DNA of 64,000 nucleotides. Origin: Flaviramulus multivorans (GTDB lineage: Bacteria > Bacteroidota > Bacteroidia > Flavobacteriales > Flavobacteriaceae). Made by a program: the position numbers and the translations under genes. Where the stretch lies: NCBI RefSeq assembly GCF_021728415.1, contig NZ_JAKKDV010000005.1, positions 215,854 to 279,853 of the forward strand. The letters are read 5' to 3'. The first letter of the stretch is position 1. Every line of letters begins with the position of its first letter. Under the pieces are notes generated by a model that was not told where the DNA came from, made no database searches, and saw only the letters and a list, made by a program, of their open reading frames with translations. Shown here one piece after another: positions 56,237-63,867 of the stretch.

Positions 56237-56836
56237 ATGAAGCACTTAATCATAGTAATTTTACTAGTTACAACCGTAGCTTGCGCCCAAGAAAAAAGGC
56301 CTTTAAAAGGTGAAACAGCGTTTCAAAAAGAGCAGAATGCTAAATTTAAAGATGCTTCAACTTCGCCTTTAAAAGATAAGGATAGAAAAGCGTTTGAAGG
56401 TTTAGATTTTTTTAAGTTCGATTCAACGTATGTAGTTACTGCAGCATTTAAAAGAACACCTAATGAAAAACCTTTTAAAATGAAAACCACTACAGACAGA
56501 CTTCCTGTTTATATAAAATATGGCGAGCTCACATTTGATTTAAAAGATGAAAATTATAAACTCAATATTTACCAAAACCAAGATTTAATTACGGAAGAAG
56601 GCTTTGAAGATTATTTGTTTTTACCCTTTTTAGATGAAACCAATGGTTTAGAAAGTTATGGAGGTGGTCGTTATATTGATGCTAAAATCCCCGATGGAGA
56701 GCAAATGATTATTGATTTTAATAAATCGTACAACCCCTATTGCGCTTATAATGATAAATATTCGTGCCCAATTGTACCACGTATAAATTATTTAAAAACC
56801 AGAGTTGAAGCTGGAGTTAAGGCTTTTAAGAAGTAG
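56237..56836 (+). CDS. DUF1684 family secreted protein
   Basis: 199 residues with a signal peptide or lipobox-like start (LIIVILLVTTVAC). The conserved core is TTDRLPVYIKYGELTFDL, then LFLPFLDETNGLESYGGGRYID and then IIDFNKSYNPYCAYNDKYSCPIVP, the family signature with paired Cys. Biochemical function unknown. Divergent from the MFS leader. Confidence 0.87.
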   Translation: MKHLIIVILLVTTVACAQEKRPLKGETAFQKEQNAKFKDASTSPLKDKDRKAFEGLDFFKFDSTYVVTAAFKRTPNEKPFKMKTTTDRLPVYIKYGELTFDLKDENYKLNIYQNQDLITEEGFEDYLFLPFLDETNGLESYGGGRYIDAKIPDGEQMIIDFNKSYNPYCAYNDKYSCPIVPRINYLKTRVEAGVKAFKK

Positions 56837-56917
56837 TAAATAGGTTAAGTGAGTTTTTAGAAGCTTATGTCGCTAATCCGTCTTAATTCTAACTAATCAT
56901 TGTTATAAAAGTGAATT

Positions 56918-57304
56918 TTATTTTTTCATTGTAATAGTACTCACTTTATCAAATCCAAATTTTTTATAAAATTCTTCTAAATTAGGTTTTGTATTTAAAA
57001 ATATTTCATCAATTCCATCTAGTTGTTTTAAAATATTTTCGATGATTATTCTTCCAATTCCTCGTTTTTGATAAGTGTTGTCAACAATTATGTCATCAAT
57101 TAAAGCGCGATAAATTCCATCTGACAATGCTCTTCCAAAACCAATTAATTTAGAATTTTCTCTTACAGTAACAAAGACAGTCAAGCTTTCAAGCATTTTC
57201 TTAATATCCTGGTTTTTTCTTTTAGAAGCCCAAGTTGTTTGAGAAAATAGATTTCTTAATTCTTCCTCTGAGGGAAATTCCTTTATGTTGATTTTAAATT
57301 TCAT
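56918..57304 (-). CDS. GNAT-family N-acetyltransferase
   Basis: 128 residues. The acetyl-CoA loop is YQKRGIGRIIIENIL, preceded by LIGFGRALSDGIYRALIDDIIVD and followed by FLNTKPNLEEFYKKFGFDKV. Substrate unknown. Minus strand, 42 bp after the YdeI-type gene. Confidence 0.88.
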   Translation of the reverse strand: MKFKINIKEFPSEEELRNLFSQTTWASKRKNQDIKKMLESLTVFVTVRENSKLIGFGRALSDGIYRALIDDIIVDNTYQKRGIGRIIIENILKQLDGIDEIFLNTKPNLEEFYKKFGFDKVSTITMKK

Positions 57305-57346
57305 ACTGGGTTGAGTAATTTTTTTCTGACAAATTCAAAAGAAAAA

Positions 57347-57985
57347 TTATTCCAGCGATTTATGCGAACCATCACAGATTGGAAACCGTTTTGAAAGTCC
57401 ACAAACACAATCATTAAGCCCTTTACCGTTTAGTATTTTGTCTGTATTTTTTATAATGCGAGAGGTACGTGTTGCAGATTGCTTTGGTTTCGAAAAAAAC
57501 AAAAGATATCCTTTTTGTCGCCCTGGTGTTAAACTATCAAAGGCTTTTTTTAGTTCTGGGTTTTCTTTAAATTGTTCTTGTAACTCTTCTGGCATATTAA
57601 AATCAGAAGTTTTTTTCATTTTAACTTTTACACCTGATTTTTCAACTTCAATAGCCTCAAAAATATAGGCTTTAAGCGTCGATTTAAGACTTTCAATTTG
57701 ATTGCTATTTGTAAATCGTATTTGTCTTGCAGCTTGTACATTTTCAGTCTGTTGAACTAAAATGTCTTCCGTATCTTTTAGTAGTACGCCTTTTGGAAAT
57801 AGTATGGCGCAATACTCTTTAAATCCATGTATTAAAACAACGTTTTTATTATTATAGGTATAACAGGGGTGCATCCATTTGTAATCTTCGGTGAGTCCAC
57901 AATCTAAAATAATATGTCTTAGCAATGTCAATTCTTTTTGCCACTTATCTACATTACTTAAAAAAGTATCCACTTTTGCATTCAT
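57347..57985 (-). CDS. YdeI/DUF1801 protein with C-terminal CDGSH-type iron-sulfur motif
   Basis: 212 residues. Residues ~15-115 form the DUF1801 fold (WMHPCYTYNNKNVVLIHGFKEY, ILFPKGVLLKD). Residues ~125-185 are the YdeI/OmdA helical part (MPEELQEQFKENPELKKAF, LTPGRQKGYLLFFSKPKQSATR). The tail holds CVCGLSKRFPICDGSH, an exact fit to C-x-C-x2-S-x3-P-x-C-D-G-S-H, the [2Fe-2S] motif of CDGSH proteins. Function unknown. It is 11 bp upstream of crcB in reverse gene order, likely the same minus-strand operon. Confidence 0.82.
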   Translation of the reverse strand: MNAKVDTFLSNVDKWQKELTLLRHIILDCGLTEDYKWMHPCYTYNNKNVVLIHGFKEYCAILFPKGVLLKDTEDILVQQTENVQAARQIRFTNSNQIESLKSTLKAYIFEAIEVEKSGVKVKMKKTSDFNMPEELQEQFKENPELKKAFDSLTPGRQKGYLLFFSKPKQSATRTSRIIKNTDKILNGKGLNDCVCGLSKRFPICDGSHKSLE

Positions 57986-57996
57986 TTAATAACGAT

Positions 57997-58362
57997 TTAT
58001 TTAACCAAAAACATTCCTAAAAACACCGCTAAAAACCCAATAATAAAACTCGCAATGGTATAAAGTGCAAAACTAGTAAAATCACCAGCTTTTAAAAACA
58101 CATGATTCTCGTATGCAAAGGTTGAAAACGTTGTAAAACCACCACAAAAACCAGTAGCCAAAAGTACCGTTTGGTTTTGTGATAAGGTGTTGTTTTTGGC
58201 GGCTAAACCCAATATAATACCAATAAGTAAACTACCTAAAATATTAGCCACAAAGGTTCCGTAAGGAATGCCATTTTCGGAACTGTTTAAATATTTACCT
58301 AAAATATATCGTAAAACACTTCCGAAACCGCCGCCTAAAAAAACCAATAAAACGTGCTTCAT
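57997..58362 (-). CDS. crcB: Fluoride efflux channel CrcB
   Basis: 121 residues, four membrane segments. Conserved GGGFGSVLRYILG at the N-terminus, GTFVANILGSLLIG, and ATGFCGGFTTFSTFAYE with the Phe and Thr/Ser residues that line the fluoride pore. Functions as a dual-topology dimer. Directly follows the SRPBCC gene with no gap. No fluoride riboswitch was recognised, as the gene lies inside an operon. Confidence 0.93.
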   Translation of the reverse strand: MKHVLLVFLGGGFGSVLRYILGKYLNSSENGIPYGTFVANILGSLLIGIILGLAAKNNTLSQNQTVLLATGFCGGFTTFSTFAYENHVFLKAGDFTSFALYTIASFIIGFLAVFLGMFLVK

Positions 58363-59388
58363 CTATTTTACAGCAATATAAATTTCGGTAATCCAATCTG
58401 CAGGATTTGGTGTGTTCATAGGGTCGGTAGGATATACTTCAAGCATAGGGCCATCTTGAGTAAACTCAAGTCCATTTGCTGGTATGTACGTCATGGTTGC
58501 CTCCCAAGTTTCTTTTAAGTTTTCATAGTTGCCTTTAAGGGTTGTTTTAACCGCTTTAAAAGGTTTTAACTGGCCTGTTAAAATATCGCTATCTGGTGCA
58601 GTAATAACTCTTTCGGTAGTTGGTACACAAGCTGAAAACATAGTCGCATTGTTTTCTACATCCCATTTGTGATAATAAGTATAAGGTGCTCCAGCCATGT
58701 TAATATTATTGTTCATAGCATACGATCCTACTTTGCTCATCATTTCGGGCATTTTGCTTTCTAGTTCACTTATTTTACAAGACGTTGTACTGTATAAATA
58801 ATAGCCGCCACCGTGTTGTGTAATTCCTTCAATATTTATGCTATATTTTTTCATATCTGCATTAACAATACTATCTAATTTAAACAAACCCCTGTCAAAA
58901 TCCGGACCTGTGTTTTCTTCGATAGAACCTGCAAAAGTGGTATACATTTTAGTCATAAAATCTTGCTTTCCCTTCATGCCCCATGTTACTTTTGTCCCTT
59001 CATCAGTGTTTTCAAAAGTCCAATTAATGTCTGATTCTGATTCAAATGGTTTTATAAAGCTAATATGTTGTGATATGGACTTATCTTGCTCTAATGCAGT
59101 GGTTTTCATACTGCCTTCACCTAATACCTCACCAGACCAGCTATAAGTTCCGTCTACACCAGAAGTTTTTTCACCATAAGTTAATGTAGCGTTTGGCTCT
59201 TGTTCAATCCATGGAGAAAAATCAGGCCAATTTTTAAAATCGTTTACTTTATTAAATACCATAGACGTGGGTGCTTTAATCACTTTACTTCTAGAAAATT
59301 CAAATTCGTTGGGTTGTACTGCAATAAAAATGGCTAACCCTATAATTACTATAAGTAATAAGAATAGTATGTACTTAAGCGCTTTCAT
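58363..59388 (-). CDS. SRPBCC (polyketide cyclase-like) plus GyrI-like protein
   Basis: 341 residues. One N-terminal membrane segment (YILFLLLIVIIGLAIFIAV) anchors a START/SRPBCC domain (VIKAPTSMVFNKVNDFKNWPDFSPW, ~residues 30-175). A C-terminal GyrI-like small-molecule-binding domain follows (AGAPYTYYHKWD, then EATMTYIPANGLEFTQDGPMLEVYPTDP). A conserved Flavobacteriia architecture of unknown ligand. First gene of the operon with crcB. Confidence 0.83.
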   Translation of the reverse strand: MKALKYILFLLLIVIIGLAIFIAVQPNEFEFSRSKVIKAPTSMVFNKVNDFKNWPDFSPWIEQEPNATLTYGEKTSGVDGTYSWSGEVLGEGSMKTTALEQDKSISQHISFIKPFESESDINWTFENTDEGTKVTWGMKGKQDFMTKMYTTFAGSIEENTGPDFDRGLFKLDSIVNADMKKYSINIEGITQHGGGYYLYSTTSCKISELESKMPEMMSKVGSYAMNNNINMAGAPYTYYHKWDVENNATMFSACVPTTERVITAPDSDILTGQLKPFKAVKTTLKGNYENLKETWEATMTYIPANGLEFTQDGPMLEVYPTDPMNTPNPADWITEIYIAVK

Positions 59389-59609
59389 TTTTTTTGGTTT
59401 GAAGAATTATAACTCAAATATAATCATTTTAAAATTTGAATTTAATAAATAAAGGCAGTTTGAAAGCTTTAATCTATAAAAGAGAAAAATTCGGAATGAC
59501 AGAAAATAAAATTTAGATGTTTGAGATATTAAAAATGGAGAAAAGAAATTATGCTCTCAAAAAAAATTAAGAATTGGTGAGTGCAACTTTAAAAATTAGA
59601 ACTTAAAAA
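59389..59609. other. Intergenic stretch with REP-like half-element
   Basis: No gene seen. ATTCGGAATGAC at 59489-59500, read on the minus strand as GTCATTCCGAAT, looks like one half of the GTCAT palindrome family found at 44297 and 62296. Confidence 0.45.
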
Positions 59610-59696
59610 TTATGGTTCTGTTTTTTTGTTTACACTGAAAGCTAGAAGAATTAAATTAACAACAATTAATACGCTGATAATTATTAGAATTTTCAT
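59610..59696 (-). CDS. Single-span small membrane peptide (28 aa)
   Basis: 28 codons from ATG (59696) to TAA. The peptide is one hydrophobic helix (KILIIISVLIVVNLILLAF) with a short basic tail (SVNKKTEP). The A-rich CTAAATCAACTAAAAC precedes the ATG. A candidate ECF-type promoter lies ~30 bp upstream. Comparable tiny membrane proteins occur in Flavobacteriia. Role unknown. Confidence 0.5.
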   Translation of the reverse strand: MKILIIISVLIVVNLILLAFSVNKKTEP

Positions 59697-59720
59697 GTTT
59701 TAGTTGATTTAGCTACTTTG

Positions 59721-59750
59721 TAGATGACGGTATTCAAAAAAGGTTGCGTC
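59721..59750 (-). promoter_or_regulatory. Possible ECF-sigma promoter
   Basis: Minus strand: GCAACC (59747-59742), 12 bases, then CGTC (59729-59726). The AAC and CGTC cores resemble ECF -35/-10 elements, though the spacing is short. It lies 25 bp before the 28-codon ORF. Confidence 0.35.
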
Positions 59751-59831
59751 AAAAAATAACATTTATTTATAAAACAAATAAAATTGCTTTTTTCCTACCT
59801 CTTATTTTATGTTTGTTAATGATTTGTACTG

Positions 59832-60017
59832 TTATCTGAAGAAAAACTTAATAGCAGCAATAAGTAAAATAAAAGAAATAAAGGCAATCAGTACCCAAAC
59901 GCTACCAGCATAAAAGCGTTTATGTACTTTCAAATCTTTTCGGTAAGTAAATGCAATTATAATAGCGAAGGCTATAAAAAATAAAACACCAAAAATGATT
60001 TGACCTTTACTAAACAT
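59832..60017 (-). CDS. Small two-span membrane protein
   Basis: 61 residues from ATG 60017. An in-frame ATG at 60086 would run into the divergent NTP pyrophosphatase gene and adds an unlikely tail. Two membrane helices (IIFGVLFFIAFAIIIAFTY and WVLIAFISFILLIAAIKFF) flank the basic segment RKDLKVHKRFY. Similar proteins are common in Flavobacteriia; function unknown. Confidence 0.7.
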   Translation of the reverse strand: MFSKGQIIFGVLFFIAFAIIIAFTYRKDLKVHKRFYAGSVWVLIAFISFILLIAAIKFFFR

Positions 60018-60055
60018 ATAGTTATTTTTATGCGAATTTAAAGAAAACAGATTAA

Positions 60056-60442
60056 ATGAAAAATAAAATTGAAGCCGTAAAAGCATTTCATACTGCTTTT
60101 AAAATTGGGTACAGAGAAAACCCGAAAGCAGATTTAGGATTAGAGAAGAATATGCTACGCTATAAGTTAATGCGCGAAGAGAATGAAGAGTATCTGGAAG
60201 CGGCTAGTAACAACGATTTAGTTGAGGTAGCTGATGCCTTAGGCGATATGCTTTATATTTTGTGCGGAACCATTATAGAACATGGATTGCAATATAAGAT
60301 TGAAGAGGTGTTTGACGAAATACAACGCAGTAATATGAGTAAATTAGGTGAAGACGGACAACCTATTTATCGTGAAGATGGTAAGGTGTTAAAAGGACCC
60401 AATTACTTTAAACCCAAAATAGAATCGATTTTAAATAAATAA
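60056..60442 (+). CDS. MazG-like nucleotide pyrophosphohydrolase
   Basis: 128 residues, all-alpha NTP-PPase fold. Metal-binding acids lie in LMREENEEYLEAA (ExxE(E) helix) and EVADALGDMLYILCG (ExxxD helix). The C-terminal EIQRSNMSKLGEDGQPIYREDGKV is typical of the phosphoribosyl-ATP pyrophosphohydrolase-like group. It hydrolyses a nucleoside triphosphate to the monophosphate; substrate unknown. Followed by a strong terminator. Confidence 0.87.
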   Translation: MKNKIEAVKAFHTAFKIGYRENPKADLGLEKNMLRYKLMREENEEYLEAASNNDLVEVADALGDMLYILCGTIIEHGLQYKIEEVFDEIQRSNMSKLGEDGQPIYREDGKVLKGPNYFKPKIESILNK

Positions 60443-60472
60443 AAAAAGAGAAGCATTTTGCTTCTCTTTTTT
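60442..60472. terminator. Bidirectional terminator
   Basis: AGAGAAGCA (60447-60455) pairs with TGCTTCTCT (60459-60467) with A and T runs on the two sides, between convergent genes. Confidence 0.88.
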
Positions 60473-60478
60473 TATTCT

Positions 60479-61546
60479 TTACTCGACCTTAAAACGCCAC
60501 CCAAATGGGTCTTCCGCTTTATTGGTTTGAATATCAGTGATGCGTTTCTTTAAATAACTAGCAAAAGTATCATCTAACTTTGGCAACGTATAATCTTGGT
60601 CTTTATATCCAAATCCTGAGATAGGTGATATAACCGCAGCAGTACCAGCACCAAACATTTCTTTAAGCGTACCATTTTTGGCAGCTTCAACCACTTCAGT
60701 AACGGTTATTTTTCTAACATCTACAGCAATCCCTTCAGACTTCGCTAATTCAATAATGCTTTTACGTGTAATACCATCTAAAATACGATCGCTTGTAGGA
60801 CCTGTAATTAAAGTATCATTAATACGAACAAAAATGTTCATTGCGCCAGCTTCTTCTATATATTCGTGGGTATTGTCATCGGTCCAAATCACTTGCTGAT
60901 AACCTTTTTCAATAGCTAATTGTGTTGGGTAAAATTGTCCCGCATAGTTTCCACCGGCTTTTGCATAACCAACACCGCCATTCGCTGAACGCGAGTATTT
61001 TTCTTCAATTAAAACTTTTACTTCACCTGAGAAATATGAACCCGATGGTGCTGTTGCAATAATAAATTTATATTCGGTTGCTGGAGAAGCATGAAATCCA
61101 TTTCCTGAAGCAAAAACAAAAGGACGAATGTATAATGAACTACCATCTTTTTTAGGAATCCAATCTTTATCAACCTCTAACAAAGCTTTTAAACCATCCA
61201 TAAAATAGCTTTCTGGTAACTCAGGAATAGCCAAACGTTTTGCTGAAATATTTAAACGCTTAAAATTATCTAATGGACGAAATAACCAAACATTTTCTTC
61301 GGCGTCCTTATAGGCTTTCATACCCTCAAAAATCGATTGTCCGTAATGAAAAATCTTTGCTGAAGGATCTAATGTAATTGGACCATAAGGCACAACTTTA
61401 GGAGCTTGCCATTTGCCGTTCTTAAAATTACATTCTAGCATATGATCCGAAAACACACTGCCAAATTTCAAATTATCAAAATCTACCTCATTTATTTTTG
61501 TAGTTTTGGCTTTTAAAACCTCTATATCGTTGATTATAGTATTCAT
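60479..61546 (-). CDS. ilvE: Branched-chain amino acid aminotransferase
   Basis: 355 residues from ATG 61546. The ATG at 61558 is less likely because a TAAATTTG -7 box at 61575-61568 would start transcription at about 61561. PLP enzyme of fold type IV: likely PLP lysine in YAKAGGNYAGQF, plus HYGQSIFEGMKAY, YIEEAGAMNIF and LDGITRKSIIELA. Interconverts Val, Leu and Ile with their keto acids. Monocistronic. Confidence 0.94.
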   Translation of the reverse strand: MNTIINDIEVLKAKTTKINEVDFDNLKFGSVFSDHMLECNFKNGKWQAPKVVPYGPITLDPSAKIFHYGQSIFEGMKAYKDAEENVWLFRPLDNFKRLNISAKRLAIPELPESYFMDGLKALLEVDKDWIPKKDGSSLYIRPFVFASGNGFHASPATEYKFIIATAPSGSYFSGEVKVLIEEKYSRSANGGVGYAKAGGNYAGQFYPTQLAIEKGYQQVIWTDDNTHEYIEEAGAMNIFVRINDTLITGPTSDRILDGITRKSIIELAKSEGIAVDVRKITVTEVVEAAKNGTLKEMFGAGTAAVISPISGFGYKDQDYTLPKLDDTFASYLKKRITDIQTNKAEDPFGWRFKVE

Positions 61547-61567
61547 AAGTTTAAACATTTAACGACA

Positions 61568-61575
61568 CAAATTTA
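61568..61575 (-). promoter_or_regulatory. ilvE promoter -7 box
   Basis: Minus-strand TAAATTTG matches TAnnTTTG, 21 bases before the preferred ilvE ATG. Confidence 0.5.
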
Positions 61576-61639
61576 ACTAAAAACGTTTTTAAAAAAGCGT
61601 ATATTTACATAAATCGTATAAAATTGAAATTTTAGTAAC

Positions 61640-62143
61640 ATGAAGTACTTAAGCTTAATAATTATTGCTGTTTTAATGTTAAATTCTTGTAAAAATAAAA
61701 ATGAAGAACCTACTAAAACATTGGAAGAAGTTGAGGAAATAGCATATGCTACTTTCGGAAATGAAATAATAGCGGATGATGCGATAGCCTCAAGTTCAAT
61801 GGCCTCACATTATAAAACAATGGCTGTTAGTGATAGTATAAATTCTAAAATGGTTGCCAAAGTAAATGAAGTTTGTCAAGCCAAAGGGTGCTGGATGACT
61901 TTGAATCTTGAAGACGGTAATGAAGTGATGGTTAAATTTAAAGATTACGGTTTTTTTGTACCTAAAGATATTGCTGGGAAAGAAGTAATTGTAAATGGAA
62001 AAGCATTTGTAAACGAAGTCTCGGTGGACGAACAGCGTCATTATGCAGAAGATGCTGGTAAAACAAAAGAGGAAATAGCTCAAATTACAGAACCTAAAAA
62101 AACATACTCGTTTGAAGCCGATGGGGTTTTAGTTAAACAGTAA
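61640..62143 (+). CDS. DUF4920 lipoprotein
   Basis: 167 residues with a lipoprotein signal ending LMLNSC. The core KVNEVCQAKGCWMTLNLEDGNEVMVKFKDYGFFVPKD followed by GKEVIVNGKAFV is the DUF4920 signature, with a conserved Cys pair that may bind metal or form a disulfide. Role unknown. The mnmD-like gene begins 1 bp after its stop. Confidence 0.87.
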   Translation: MKYLSLIIIAVLMLNSCKNKNEEPTKTLEEVEEIAYATFGNEIIADDAIASSSMASHYKTMAVSDSINSKMVAKVNEVCQAKGCWMTLNLEDGNEVMVKFKDYGFFVPKDIAGKEVIVNGKAFVNEVSVDEQRHYAEDAGKTKEEIAQITEPKKTYSFEADGVLVKQ

Positions 62144-62144
62144 T

Positions 62145-62870
62145 TTGAAACGGGAAATAATTATTACTGCCGACGGTTCTACGACCATTCATTTACCTGA
62201 CTGGAACGAACAATACCATTCTAAACACGGAGCGATACAAGAAGCATATCATGTTTTTATAAAACATGGGCTGCATCATTTTTGTGACCAGTTTTGTCAT
62301 CCTGAACTTGTTTCAGGATCTCACAAAGAAATCTTGTCTAAAAAAATTAAAGAAATAACGATTTTAGAAATAGGATTTGGAACGGGTCTTAATGCATTTA
62401 TAACACTTTTAGAAGCTGAAAAACTGAATATAACTATTAATTATATTGGAGTAGAGGGTTACCCAGTTTCAGCAGATGAAATTAATCAACTAAACTATTC
62501 TAAAGCATTAAAATCTCCAAACAGAGAAGCCTTATTTAAAAAACTACATGAGGTTTCATGGGAAGAAAAACATAAAATAACTACAAATTTTCAGCTTGTC
62601 AAACAGCAAAAAATGTTCGATAAGGTAAATGAAACCAATGTTTACAACCTTATTTATTTTGATGCGTTTGGAGCTCGTGTTCAACCAGAATTATGGACAG
62701 AAACTATATTAAAAAAGATGTTTAATGCTTTAAAACCTAACGGAATTTTAGTAACCTATTCTGCTAAAGGAAATGTACGACGCGCTATGCAATCGGTTGG
62801 TTATAAAGTTGATAAATTACCAGGTCCGCCTGGGAAACGAGAAATGTTACGCGGTTGGAAACCGGCGTAA
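62145..62870 (+). CDS. mnmD: MnmD-like tRNA (mnm5s2U34) methyltransferase with in-frame REP insertion
   Basis: 241 residues, starting at TTG 62145; KREIIITADGSTTIHLPDWN is the usual N-terminus and no ATG fits. A SAM-binding motif (ILEIGFGTGLNAFITLLEA), YFDAFGARVQPELWT and GPPGKREMLRGWKPA identify the DUF752/MnmD family, which completes the mnm5 group at the tRNA wobble uridine. Residues 51-60 (CHPELVSGSH) are encoded by a REP-like palindrome, and the protein is longer than usual here. The insertion sits in the variable segment before the Rossmann core, so activity is probably kept. Confidence 0.88.
   Translation: MKREIIITADGSTTIHLPDWNEQYHSKHGAIQEAYHVFIKHGLHHFCDQFCHPELVSGSHKEILSKKIKEITILEIGFGTGLNAFITLLEAEKLNITINYIGVEGYPVSADEINQLNYSKALKSPNREALFKKLHEVSWEEKHKITTNFQLVKQQKMFDKVNETNVYNLIYFDAFGARVQPELWTETILKKMFNALKPNGILVTYSAKGNVRRAMQSVGYKVDKLPGPPGKREMLRGWKPA
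62296..62323 (+). repeat. REP-like palindrome inside the mnmD-like gene
   Basis: 28-bp element opening with GTCAT. ATCCTGAA (62299-62306) pairs with TTCAGGAT (62312-62319) around CTTGT, and the element ends ATCTCA. Outer arms TTTGTGA (62281-62287) and TCACAAA (62321-62327) are also inverted. The sequence is a well-known bacterial intergenic repeat type, here translated in frame. Confidence 0.85.
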
Positions 62871-62955
62871 CATTTAATTATCAATTGTTTTGTTAAACCT
62901 TCTATAAATGATTAGTAAACACAACGCGTGTTTTGTAACTTTATCAAAAAAGAAA

Positions 62956-63861
62956 ATGCGTGTTTTAATTACAGGTGCAACCGGGTTGATTGGTGATGAA
63001 ATTGTAAAGCAATGTCATAAAAAGGACATCAAGGTTAATTACTTAACAACTAGTAAGTCTAAAATTCTTCAAAAGGAAAATTACATGGGATTTTATTGGA
63101 ATCCTAAATCTCAAGAAATTGATAAAAATTGTTTTAAAGGTGTCGAAGCGATTATCCATTTGGCTGGAGCAACGGTTTCTAAACGATGGACAAATTCTTA
63201 TAAGAAAGAAATTTTAAACAGCAGGATAGAAACTACACGGTTATTGGTAAATTCTTTAAAAGGCGAACAACATACTATCAAACAAATTATTTCGGCAAGT
63301 GCCATTGGTATTTATCCAGATTCTTTAACCAATTATTACGACCAATCATTCAATACCTACAGTAATTCGTTTTTGGGTAATGTTGTAAAAACTTGGGAAC
63401 GTGAAGTCGATCAATTTTCTAAATTAGGAATAAGTGTTTCAAAAATTAGAATAGGCTTGGTATTGTCTAACAAGGGTGGCGCTTTACAAGAAATGGTTAA
63501 ACCTATAAAAATGGGGTTAGGTGCTGCTTTTGGTAGCGGAAAGCAATGGCAGTCGTGGATTCATATTAAAGATTTAGCACGCCTATTTATATACGTTTTA
63601 AAGCATAATTTGGGCGATGTTTATAATGGCGTTGCACCAAACCCAGTAACCAACCAAGAGTTAACAAAAACCATAGCAAGTGTTTTAAATAAGCCGTTGT
63701 TTTTACCTAATATACCGAAGTTTTTTATGAAACTTGTTTTAGGCGAAATGCATACACTACTGTTTGAAAGTCAGCGTGTAAGTTGTAAAAAGATAGAAAA
63801 TAAAGGCTTTCATTTTAAATATCACCATTTACAACCAGCCTTAGAGGATTTGTTGGGGTGA
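62956..63861 (+). CDS. TIGR01777-family NAD-dependent epimerase/oxidoreductase
   Basis: 301 residues from ATG 62956, which directly precedes the Rossmann motif (RVLITGATGLIGDEIV) and follows the A-rich TCAAAAAAGAAA. An upstream ATG at 62908 adds 16 unconserved residues. Extended SDR features are HLAGATVSKRWTNSYKKEI, SASAIGIYP and SWIHIKDLARLFIY. The family includes YfcH and plant SulA-like proteins; substrate unknown. Confidence 0.9.
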   Translation: MRVLITGATGLIGDEIVKQCHKKDIKVNYLTTSKSKILQKENYMGFYWNPKSQEIDKNCFKGVEAIIHLAGATVSKRWTNSYKKEILNSRIETTRLLVNSLKGEQHTIKQIISASAIGIYPDSLTNYYDQSFNTYSNSFLGNVVKTWEREVDQFSKLGISVSKIRIGLVLSNKGGALQEMVKPIKMGLGAAFGSGKQWQSWIHIKDLARLFIYVLKHNLGDVYNGVAPNPVTNQELTKTIASVLNKPLFLPNIPKFFMKLVLGEMHTLLFESQRVSCKKIENKGFHFKYHHLQPALEDLLG

Positions 63862-63867
63862 TTTTTA

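Noticed and set aside
57997..59388. Fluoride riboswitch before crcB
   Set aside because: crcB follows the SRPBCC gene with no gap, and nothing like the crcB motif was seen upstream.
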